From: Gammaproteobacteria bacterium
GTDB taxonomy: Bacteria; Pseudomonadota; Gammaproteobacteria; Arenicellales; Arenicellaceae
Assembly: GCA_030426005.1 (NCBI GenBank)
Contig: JAUHZM010000215.1
Coordinates: forward strand, 1 to 5,506
DNA length: 5,506 nt
Direction: 5' to 3'
Positions 1 through 5,284 of this stretch are shown here, piece by piece (positions within the stretch are counted from its first letter, which is position 1; every line of letters begins with the position of its first letter). Both the position numbers and the translations under genes were made by a program. Below the pieces are notes generated by a model. That model saw only the letters and a list, made by a program, of their open reading frames with translations. It searched no databases and had not been told where the DNA came from.

Positions 1-302
1 AAGTGCCCGCGCCCATCATTGAGAAAGGCACCCGAAGCGAGGGTGTTGACCGATTTCATGGTGGCGTTCTCCAACTGAGTGCCATAGATTTCTGTCAGAG
101 TTGCGCTGGCGAAATCGTGATAGGTGGCGAAGCGTTCCGCTAGACCTGGCATGGCACGTGTGGAGCAGCTCTTCCCGCGCTTTGGATAGAGGGTGTCTGC
201 TTCATAGCCAGCTTCGATGAGGTGCGGCTTTCCCGTGCCATCGACGTCGCCATAGTAGAGGTGCAAGGGGTGATTGGTTGAGGCTTTGTATTTGGTGTTC
301 CA
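1..302 (-). pseudogene. VCBS/FG-GAP repeat (CRTAC1-like) protein, interior fragment lacking its 5' end
   Basis: The minus strand reads in one open frame from about 302 down to the left edge. The product contains NTKYKAS, then LYYGDVDGTGKPHLIEAGYE, then RGKSCSTRAMPGLAERF, then YHDFASATLTEIYG, ending in SGAFLNDGRGHF. The D-x-D-G-x-G calcium-binding pattern followed by the RG-SCS-AMP block is typical, from memory, of large exported VCBS/FG-GAP proteins related to ASPIC/UnbV and CRTAC1. The frame meets a stop at 324-326, and no credible start codon precedes the recognisable part; the first in-frame ATG is at 150-152, inside the conserved block. The gene is therefore broken at its 5' side, while its 3' side continues beyond the window. 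Homology to the family seems to stop near 300, exactly where the plus-strand gene begins. I am fairly sure of the family; whether the break is real or an assembly join cannot be told here. Confidence 0.72.
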
Positions 303-1257
303 TTTTGATTCCAAGAAATACAGTTATGAGGAAAAAGAGAACGCAAAGGCAGAGTTAGGACTAAAAATCAGCGATATTTTCTCCGCGAGCGGCACTACTG
401 GCTCCTCGTCATCCTTAACTGAGACCCTAGATCGACTGGATGTCAAAATCAATGCCGATCAAGTTGGTGGTCCTGCTGGACTGGCGGCGAGCATCACACC
501 GTCAAACGTGATGACTAAGTACAATCAGTTTGTGCAAGACACCAACTCCGCCAATTGGGCGGCGGTTGATCATTCCACCAATAACTACCAGCGTCCAACT
601 ATCTACAACGCATATACGCATCAACAGATCTTTGCCGATTACCGTGGCAACCAAGGTCCGTTGGCGCAGATGAAGCGTTGGTTGGATATCAGCGTGCAAC
701 ACAAAGAACGTTGTGATCCGTGGGCCGTATTTGGACAAAGCACACCGACCGCCTGTCGCACTGGTGAAGCGGAAATCAGTATCGCCATGGATCTGTGTCG
801 TGAAACTCTCGAATGGGCCAACTGTAGGCATCCGAACCAGTATTACACCGGCGATTTTACCGCCACGAATCCGGGTACATACTTGTTGGGTTGGTTGTCA
901 TCAAACCTGAAAAAGCTGGAAGGGTTTACCGTGACTCAGCGTTACGATCATCATGTGCATCGTGGTTCGATTAGTGTTGATGATTCAACCTGTTTGTCGA
1001 GCAGCGCGTGCTTTACCAACAAGTATCGCGGCAGCGGCCCAGGGATTGGCAAAGGTTTCTTTATCAAAACCTATTACTACGATAATCCAAGAGGCGGTAG
1101 CCGAACTTACAAAGTGTTGCCAAAGCACTGCGCACGAACACAAGTGTATTTGAAGACCGGGAATCCGCCGTTCGGCGATACTACGGCAGACTGGGATTAC
1201 ACCGTCGACGTTGAAGGTATGTGCCCCATGACAGAGAACTTTGTGGTAGTGCCTTAA
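274..1257 (+). CDS. Cysteine-rich putative extracytoplasmic protein, probably N-terminally truncated (weak MACPF/CDC-like resemblance)
   Basis: This is a long plus-strand frame whose only available start is TTG at 274, just after a TGA at 271-273. Codons before about 302 lie on top of the opposite-strand VCBS fragment, so the first 9 residues are probably not native and the true N-terminus, including any signal peptide, is missing. Residues 11-75 run from FDSKKYSYEEKENAK through a Gly/Ser-rich stretch (SASGTTGSSSS, 37-47) to LDVKINADQVGG. That order of charged strand, Ser/Gly-rich stretch and strand ending in GG weakly recalls the membrane-inserting region of MACPF/CDC proteins. Residues 130-327 hold eight cysteines (147, 161, 175, 184, 240, 246, 286, 317), an even number that suggests disulphides and an oxidising location. 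There is no membrane helix. A terminator follows 22 bases after the stop. It may be a decaying remnant or a gene with a recently replaced 5' end. Coding character is clear; function is unknown. Confidence 0.6.
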   Translation: MVEALYLVFHFDSKKYSYEEKENAKAELGLKISDIFSASGTTGSSSSLTETLDRLDVKINADQVGGPAGLAASITPSNVMTKYNQFVQDTNSANWAAVDHSTNNYQRPTIYNAYTHQQIFADYRGNQGPLAQMKRWLDISVQHKERCDPWAVFGQSTPTACRTGEAEISIAMDLCRETLEWANCRHPNQYYTGDFTATNPGTYLLGWLSSNLKKLEGFTVTQRYDHHVHRGSISVDDSTCLSSSACFTNKYRGSGPGIGKGFFIKTYYYDNPRGGSRTYKVLPKHCARTQVYLKTGNPPFGDTTADWDYTVDVEGMCPMTENFVVVP

Positions 1258-1278
1258 TTTAAGCGAGTTAGTGCTTAG

Positions 1279-1308
1279 ATACCCCGGCTTCGGTCGGGGT
1301 ATTTTTTT
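1279..1308 (+). terminator. Rho-independent terminator with UUCG tetraloop
   Basis: A hairpin runs from ATACCCCG through GCTTCGGT to CGGGGTAT and is followed by a T-run to 1308. The inner pair C1288-G1293 closes a TTCG loop, the very stable C(UUCG)G tetraloop. It starts 22 bases after the stop at 1257, so it serves the plus-strand gene. Read on the minus strand, the same hairpin has no T-run behind it, so it would end the converging operon only weakly, if at all. Confidence 0.9.
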
Positions 1309-1313
1309 GTTCG

Positions 1314-1619
1314 TTAGTCCGAACTATCTGCTTCGCTGATGAGAATCAACACGAGTGTCGAAACTGCTGATAGAAGAATGCCGATGATGATCCAATTGTG
1401 ATCGTTGAGAGCGGCGTTTTTTAGCGGAGCGATTAGCGGGCTGATCACGACTGCCACGATGATGCACACAATGCTTAACCAGATGGCTTTGCGGTACGGA
1501 TAGAACGACAGTCTGCGTTGCAGTTTTTGTTGGGGTAGAGACGCGGTACTTTGCGATGGATGCGTACGCAATGCGTCGAGCAGATTGCCGGGATGTTGGT
1601 TTTGGTCGTTCGTGGTCAT
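1314..1619 (-). CDS. Small two-helix membrane protein encoded after the ECF sigma factor (candidate sigma regulator)
   Basis: The product has 101 residues. A polar N-terminal part of about 44 residues includes LLDALRTHP (13-21) and a basic patch QRRLSFYPYRK (34-44). Two hydrophobic helices follow at about 46-66 (IWLSIVCIIVAVVIS) and 76-95 (WIIIGILLSAVSTLVLIL), then a short acidic tail, SEADSSD. With the basic patch just before helix 1, the N-terminal part should be cytoplasmic. The ATG comes only four bases after the sigma factor's TGA, so translation is probably coupled. I do not recognise a named family. Last-gene position behind an ECF sigma factor, a cytoplasmic head and membrane anchoring fit a short anti-sigma-like or sensing partner, but no HxxxCxxC zinc motif is present, so this is inference from position and topology. 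It could equally be a membrane protein with no tie to sigma control. Confidence 0.72.
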   Translation of the reverse strand: MTTNDQNQHPGNLLDALRTHPSQSTASLPQQKLQRRLSFYPYRKAIWLSIVCIIVAVVISPLIAPLKNAALNDHNWIIIGILLSAVSTLVLILISEADSSD

Positions 1620-1623
1620 GGTA

Positions 1624-2169
1624 TCAATGGTGGTGTGTTGTTGTTTTCTTGGCCAGTTTGGACTTGGCGCGACGGATCAATGTTTTCACCGTTCCTAACG
1701 GGATATTGAGTGTGCCGGCGATTTCTGGGTGCGTGAAGCCGTAGGCCTCAGCTAAGAGTAACGCGGCGCGTTCCTCAGTTGACAGTGTGTTAAGTGCGCG
1801 CTGTAAATCGAGTTGTTGATTCACGCTGTGTTCGGATGAATCGTGAATCCGTTCCGACACAGCATTGATCAATCTAGTCAGGCGATTTGCCTTGCGCTGC
1901 GACTGCAAAAATTCATGATATGCGATACTGAATAGCCAGGTTTTAAAACTGGACTTACCGGCAAATGCGTCGATCTTTCGATAGGCCTTCCACAGGGTGT
2001 TCTGCCCCAAGTCCTCGGCGCGAGTCGGGTTACCGGTTAGGCGCGTCAAAAACGCCTGCAGCTCGGCAGCCATGGGTGAGATCAGCGCTGAAAAGGCGTC
2101 ACCATCACCCGTTGTTTGAACCAGCACCACCAGTTTCTCCACTGGTAGCGTGGTGTACTTGTTGGTCAT
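1624..2169 (-). CDS. ECF-type RNA polymerase sigma factor (sigma-70 family)
   Basis: The product has 181 residues, the usual length for a two-domain extracytoplasmic-function sigma factor, and directs RNA polymerase to a small set of promoters. The sigma-2 domain spans about 25-95: AEDLGQNTLWKAYRKIDAF (51-69) is the core-binding and -10 recognition helix, and FKTWLFSIAYHEFLQSQRK (75-93) is the region 2.3/2.4 part with the common F-x-x-W-L pattern. A linker of about 30 residues follows. The sigma-4 domain, about 122-172, holds ALNTLSTEERAALLLAEAYG and a helix-turn-helix, HPEIAGTLNIPLGTVKTLIRRA (147-168), that would read the -35 element. No region 3 is present, as expected. The gene lies nine bases after the DUF6249-like gene and four before the small membrane protein. 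Its start has only a weak Shine-Dalgarno (TAGG overlapping the upstream stop), which suggests coupled translation. The exact ECF subgroup is not assignable by eye. Confidence 0.95.
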   Translation of the reverse strand: MTNKYTTLPVEKLVVLVQTTGDGDAFSALISPMAAELQAFLTRLTGNPTRAEDLGQNTLWKAYRKIDAFAGKSSFKTWLFSIAYHEFLQSQRKANRLTRLINAVSERIHDSSEHSVNQQLDLQRALNTLSTEERAALLLAEAYGFTHPEIAGTLNIPLGTVKTLIRRAKSKLAKKTTTHHH

Positions 2170-2178
2170 TCGCAGTGC

Positions 2179-2553
2179 CTAGTGGCGTTTGGAAGCGAAA
2201 TAGAAAACCAGGTAGACACAGCCCATCGCGGCCGGAAACAAGGCTAAGCCGAGTATGGCTTCGCTGAGTTCCTCTGAACGTAATATGCTCAAAAACCGAC
2301 TGAAACCTGCCAGCGCGGTTGCAAACGCCAGCAGTAACACGCCTCGACGTAAGTCCTTCGCCAAGGGCGACTCAGGTTGTCGGATGGCTTGAATAAGGCT
2401 CGCATCAACAGCGTCGACACTCTCAAGTGCTTTAAAAATTACGTCAGTTTGCAATTTCTTAAGGCGGTATTTGTGCCGGAGTACGAGGGCCACAAGCACT
2501 ATAAAGGTGAGAAAAACAGCGAACGGGACAAATGGGTCGATGATTTCATGCAT
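2179..2553 (-). CDS. DUF6249-like membrane protein
   Basis: The product has 124 residues. Helix 1 is at about 8-25 (VPFAVFLTFIVLVALVL), followed by a basic stretch RHKYRLKKLQ (26-35) and a cytoplasmic segment of about 35 residues containing VIFKALESVD and IRQPESPLAKDLRRG. Two more helices follow at about 71-89 (GVLLLAFATALAGFSRFL) and 98-119. This layout (one helix, basic turn, regulatory-looking loop, R-R-G-V-L-L-L, two helices) matches what I recall of the DUF6249 family, whose genes often sit beside ECF sigma genes in Gammaproteobacteria. The biochemical role is unknown. It lies 27 bases after the serine hydrolase gene and nine before the sigma gene, so it is most likely co-transcribed with both. 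ATG at 2551-2553 is chosen because an AGAAG element lies about ten bases before it. As an inner-membrane protein next to a sigma factor it is the other candidate for sensing or restraint. Confidence 0.82.
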   Translation of the reverse strand: MHEIIDPFVPFAVFLTFIVLVALVLRHKYRLKKLQTDVIFKALESVDAVDASLIQAIRQPESPLAKDLRRGVLLLAFATALAGFSRFLSILRSEELSEAILGLALFPAAMGCVYLVFYFASKRH

Positions 2554-2580
2554 GGTGATTATCTTCTCGGTAGGTCGATA

Positions 2581-4092
2581 CTATTGGGGATTGGCGTTGA
2601 CAAGCGAGATGCCGAGGGCATCGTAGTGTTCGGCAATTATCTTGCCCCACAATTTAGTGGCATTCTCAGAGTTTGAGAGTAACACTAAGCCACGCTGGGA
2701 CTGCGGCATTATCAGTGCGATTGCTTTGACGCCTGGGTCGCTGCCAGTATGTTGCAGAATGTATTCGGGAGCCTGTTCCGCTGCGCTTGGTAAATCAAAG
2801 CGTTGCCAACCAAGTGTAAAACTGCTCACGCCGTTGACCTCTACATGCGGTCGAACCATCTCGGCAAAAAGCGCTGGCTCAAGTTTCGCACCAGCACTCA
2901 AGTGGATCATGAATTTGGCGTAGTCCTCGACCGTGGTGAGTAGATTCGCCGCGGCATTGGCCTGGGTGTGGCGTTCAATCGGCAGTGGCTTACCATTGAC
3001 ATCGTGCCCGGGTTGAAAGCGAGTGTCGTCTACTGAGTCATGCCAATAGAAATGCGTGTCACGCATACCCAGTGGCTCGAACAAGATGTGTTGTGCAATC
3101 TGTTCAAACGGTTGATTCAATTTAGCCTCAATCGCCTTGCGCAGATACTCAAAGCCCTCACCAGAATACTGATATCTGGTGCCGGGTTTGAACTCAAATT
3201 TGAGTGTGTTGTCCGAAGACAGGTAGCGCCAGTTAGGGAATCCCGATTGATGGCTAAGCACGTTGCGCGTGGTCAGGTATTGCAGTTCTGGGGCCGCTGC
3301 GACATCCGGGTCCACAAAGTAGTTCGATAGCGGCGAGTCGAGATCCCATTGCCCTTGGTTCACCAGCTTCAGTGTAACTAGGGCAGCGATTGGTTTGGTC
3401 AAGGAAGCGACTTTGTAGATGGCATCCATTGGTGGCGCTAGTTCCGCAGCAAGCATGCGTACCTGCTGCAATCTACCGTGCTCGATGATCCCCATCGCCA
3501 TTGAGGGGATTTTGTGTTGCTTAAGTAGCGCTTTGATCGGTGCTTTAGTATTGAACAACGCTGGGCGATAACCCGCTTGCATCGCTTGCTCGATTGCCTC
3601 CGTTGGATACATGATGCTCGGAGCCTGATGGTCGAAACTCAGGACGCGTTTGAGCCGCCACTGGTGATCGTTTAACACCCAAAGGTGCGTAAACTTTGCG
3701 GTGCCGGTTTGATACATCGCTTGCCCCGGCTTTTTGATATAAAAATCATGGATACCCGTCTGTAGCGCGCCATACAGTTCGCCATTGTTGACCATCGGAA
3801 AGACTTCAAGTGTGCCTGGCGCAAGTTTCCGAATTGGCTTGGCTTCAGGTGTGGCGCAAATATTGGCTTTGATGGCTGCGACAAATCCTTCACCATCTGA
3901 CACGCCACCCTGGTCGTGATAGAACTCAAAATCAGTGTCGATAATGGAATCCAGAACGCTCAGATCGCATTGATTGAACGACTTTTCAAACAGCAGTGTG
4001 TCCATGTGTTCGAGTTGTTGGTACAGGGATTGATCTGCGGCATTCGCGACGCTGCAAAACCATAATAAAGTCAGTACAAATAAGGCACGCAT
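2581..4092 (-). CDS. Exported serine hydrolase (beta-lactamase class C / SxxK family) with N-terminal NTF2/SnoaL-like domain
   Basis: The product has 503 residues. A Sec signal peptide, MRALFVLTLLWFCSVANA, gives a cleavage after residue 18 and no lipobox, so the protein is probably periplasmic. Residues 21-155 form an alpha/beta domain of the DUF4440/SnoaL (NTF2-like) type, with the helix LEHMDTLLFEKSFNQCDLSVLDSIID and later strands FTHLWVLNDHQWRLKRVLSF. Residues 183-492 form the beta-lactamase-related domain: the nucleophile motif is S230-L-T-K233, the second motif is Y309-S-G, and the third, replacing KTG, is H448-T-G450. Lone class C beta-lactamases are about 360-390 residues; the extra length here is the N-terminal domain. 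The family includes beta-lactamases, carboxypeptidases, D-amino-acid peptidases and esterases. HTG and YSG are more common in the esterase/peptidase-like members than in true AmpC (which has KTG and YxN), so the substrate is left open. It is the first gene of the operon with the ECF sigma factor. The Shine-Dalgarno is weak. Confidence 0.93.
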   Translation of the reverse strand: MRALFVLTLLWFCSVANAADQSLYQQLEHMDTLLFEKSFNQCDLSVLDSIIDTDFEFYHDQGGVSDGEGFVAAIKANICATPEAKPIRKLAPGTLEVFPMVNNGELYGALQTGIHDFYIKKPGQAMYQTGTAKFTHLWVLNDHQWRLKRVLSFDHQAPSIMYPTEAIEQAMQAGYRPALFNTKAPIKALLKQHKIPSMAMGIIEHGRLQQVRMLAAELAPPMDAIYKVASLTKPIAALVTLKLVNQGQWDLDSPLSNYFVDPDVAAAPELQYLTTRNVLSHQSGFPNWRYLSSDNTLKFEFKPGTRYQYSGEGFEYLRKAIEAKLNQPFEQIAQHILFEPLGMRDTHFYWHDSVDDTRFQPGHDVNGKPLPIERHTQANAAANLLTTVEDYAKFMIHLSAGAKLEPALFAEMVRPHVEVNGVSSFTLGWQRFDLPSAAEQAPEYILQHTGSDPGVKAIALIMPQSQRGLVLLSNSENATKLWGKIIAEHYDALGISLVNANPQ

Positions 4093-4164
4093 TTGGGAGT
4101 CTCGGTTGGCTTAGTTTCCCCTTTGATGCTCTGCATGCAGCGAATAGATTTATTTTTTAATTTT

Positions 4165-4193
4165 TTTATAGTTTTGTATTTGGCCGAGTTCAA
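4165..4193 (-). promoter_or_regulatory. Sigma70-like promoter of the serine hydrolase/sigma operon
   Basis: On the minus strand TTGAAC (4188-4193) is followed by a 17-base spacer and TATAAA (4165-4170). These match the sigma70 consensus at five of six (-35) and five of six (-10) positions. Transcription would start near 4158, giving a leader of about 65 bases before the ATG at 4092. The -35 region also reads TGAACT, which partly resembles the GGAACT-type -35 core of ECF promoters, so self-activation by the operon's own sigma factor is conceivable, though the -10 looks housekeeping. Confidence 0.6.
4167..4172 (+). promoter_or_regulatory. Possible -10 element for the metallo-beta-lactamase gene
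   Basis: TATAGT (5 of 6 to consensus) lies on the plus strand in an AT-rich tract (4144-4180) upstream of the gene at 4257. No good -35 is found 16-18 bases before it. If used, it would overlap the leftward -10 element, so the two promoters would compete. A second, weaker option is TACACT at 4200-4205. Confidence 0.25.
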
Positions 4194-4198
4194 ACTCG
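4185..4198. promoter_or_regulatory. Palindromic operator candidate in the divergent control region
   Basis: CGAGTT-CA-AACTCG is a perfect inverted repeat with 6-base arms and a 2-base centre. It overlaps the -35 box of the leftward operon promoter and lies about 60 bases before the metallo-beta-lactamase start. This is a typical place for a dimeric repressor or activator. No regulator gene that would bind it lies in the window. A 6+6 palindrome can arise by chance in 5.5 kb; the position is what supports it. Confidence 0.4.
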
Positions 4199-4256
4199 TT
4201 ACACTTTGTGTTGACCATCCACTGCAACTGTCAAAAGCCAAGCCCCACTACTCGCG

Positions 4257-5162
4257 ATGAACCTACGTCCTCTTAAATATCTGCTAATTCTGTGCACCTC
4301 GATGATATCGCCGCTACTGTTCGCCAGTGAAACTGCGGAGCAGGCACCAGGCACGACCGCCTGGGTGAATGCATGCAAAGACTGGGATGATTGGGACAAA
4401 CCGGGTCCGCCGTTTAAGGTGTACGGGAACACGTATTATGTTGGTACTTGTGGTATCTCTGCGCTTCTGATCACCGGCGAAGAAGGACATGTGCTGATTG
4501 ACGGTGGCACCGAAGCGGGCGCGTCGGTGATCGCCGAAAACGTACGCGCATTGGGATTTCGCCTGCGCGACATTAAAGTGTTGCTGCACAGTCATGAGCA
4601 TTTCGATCATGTAGCGGGATTAGCCGAGCTCAAGAAGATGAGCGGTGCCCGCTTATTCGCATCCGCAGACGCTGCGCCGGTCTTAGCGTCTGGTGTGGTG
4701 TCTGACAAGGACCCTCAGGCCAACATGCACGATGCTTTCCCCGCGGTTGAGGTCGATGCAGTTCTGAACCTTGCTGAGCCGGTCGTGCTCGGCGACCTGC
4801 GTTTACAGGCGTATGCCACACCGGGGCATACATATGGTGCCTTGAGTTGGCAATGGCAGTCTTGCGAAGCGACAAGTTGTGTCAATCTCGTCTATGCGGA
4901 CAGTTTGTCACCAGTGAGTCGTGACGACTATCGATTCAGCGATCACCCAGAGTACGTCGCAGCTTATCGACGTGGCCTGGCAACGCTCTCAGAACTCGAT
5001 TGCCAGCTCGTGTTAGCCCCGCATCCATCGGCCTCAAAGATGCGCGAGCGCTTGCTTAGCCAGGGAGGTTTGTTGGACCAAGCGGGTTGTTCAAACTATG
5101 CGTCGACTGTGCTTGATCGGTTAGACGCGCGACTGGAAAAGGAGCGCTTAAGCAGTGATTAA
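4257..5162 (+). CDS. Subclass B3-type metallo-beta-lactamase
   Basis: The product has 301 residues, close to the usual length of B3 precursors. A Sec signal peptide, MNLRPLKYLLILCTSMISPLLFA, points to cleavage near residue 23 and a periplasmic enzyme. The fold markers appear in order: IDGGTEAGA (81-89), the zinc motif H113-E-H115-F-D117-H118 (standard H116/H118/D120/H121), TPGH191TYGA (standard H196) and APH256PS (standard H263). All five histidine ligands and the aspartate are therefore present. SLSPVSRDDYRFSDHPEYV (216-234) is a strong B3 signature, and paired cysteines C203/C208 and C249/C278 could form disulphides. B3 enzymes are known to hydrolyse beta-lactams, including carbapenems, with two zinc ions, but some relatives have other roles, so resistance is not shown. 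The ATG gives a proper signal peptide yet has no Shine-Dalgarno. The gene diverges from the serine hydrolase operon. Confidence 0.92.
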   Translation: MNLRPLKYLLILCTSMISPLLFASETAEQAPGTTAWVNACKDWDDWDKPGPPFKVYGNTYYVGTCGISALLITGEEGHVLIDGGTEAGASVIAENVRALGFRLRDIKVLLHSHEHFDHVAGLAELKKMSGARLFASADAAPVLASGVVSDKDPQANMHDAFPAVEVDAVLNLAEPVVLGDLRLQAYATPGHTYGALSWQWQSCEATSCVNLVYADSLSPVSRDDYRFSDHPEYVAAYRRGLATLSELDCQLVLAPHPSASKMRERLLSQGGLLDQAGCSNYASTVLDRLDARLEKERLSSD

Positions 5163-5177
5163 CTGTGCATAGGTACT

Positions 5178-5206
5178 TAGTCAATTGTAAATTAATCTGA
5201 TAGACT
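5178..5206 (+). promoter_or_regulatory. Possible promoter of the exported protein gene at 5285
   Basis: TAGTCA (5178-5183), a 17-base spacer and TAGACT (5201-5206) match the sigma70 boxes at four of six positions each. The stretch between 5176 and 5206 is AT-rich compared with the flanking genes. It would give a leader of about 70 bases containing the hairpin at 5222-5239. The matches are modest, so read-through from the metallo-beta-lactamase gene is an alternative. Confidence 0.35.
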
Positions 5207-5221
5207 TTCGGCTCGGGTAGG

Positions 5222-5239
5222 TGGCTCAGTCATGAGCCA
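5222..5239 (+). promoter_or_regulatory. Inverted repeat (leader hairpin or operator) before the gene at 5285
   Basis: TGGCTCA-GTCA-TGAGCCA has perfect 7-base arms around a 4-base loop. No T-run follows, so it is not a standard terminator for the metallo-beta-lactamase gene. It lies just downstream of the possible promoter and about 45 bases before the next start, so it could be an operator or a leader hairpin that affects transcript stability or translation. Confidence 0.45.
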
Positions 5240-5284
5240 GGGTGGTTGCTATAACTCGCTTCAACCACTACTGAAGGATTTTCC

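Noticed and set aside
502..831. Minus-strand frames of 60-109 codons within the plus-strand gene.
   Set aside because: They lie opposite a frame with clear coding character, have no recognisable domain and no ribosome site; they are shadows.
1309..1324. GTTCG-TTAGTC-CGAAC inverted repeat over the stop of the small membrane protein.
   Set aside because: Only 5-base arms, and on the minus strand A-runs rather than T-runs follow, so it is not a usable terminator for the operon.
2377..3330. Plus-strand frames of 93-99 codons opposite the serine hydrolase and DUF6249-like genes.
   Set aside because: Low-complexity or cysteine-scattered products with no family features, fully inside well-identified minus-strand genes.
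4144..4180. T-rich tract between the divergent genes as a terminator.
   Set aside because: No GC-rich hairpin precedes the T-runs on either strand and both flanking genes start, not end, here; it is better explained as promoter DNA.
285..4183. An 11-base match, TTTGTATTTGG, at 285-295 (next to the join) and 4173-4183 (divergent promoter region).
   Set aside because: A few 11-base matches are expected by chance in 5.5 kb, and the flanks do not match, so it is not taken as a repeat or recombination site.
4257..5162. Glyoxalase II or another non-lactamase hydrolase as identity of the metallo-enzyme.
   Set aside because: The signal peptide, the SLSPVSRDDYRF block and the APHPS motif point to subclass B3 rather than to cytosolic glyoxalase II, which has a different C-terminal domain.
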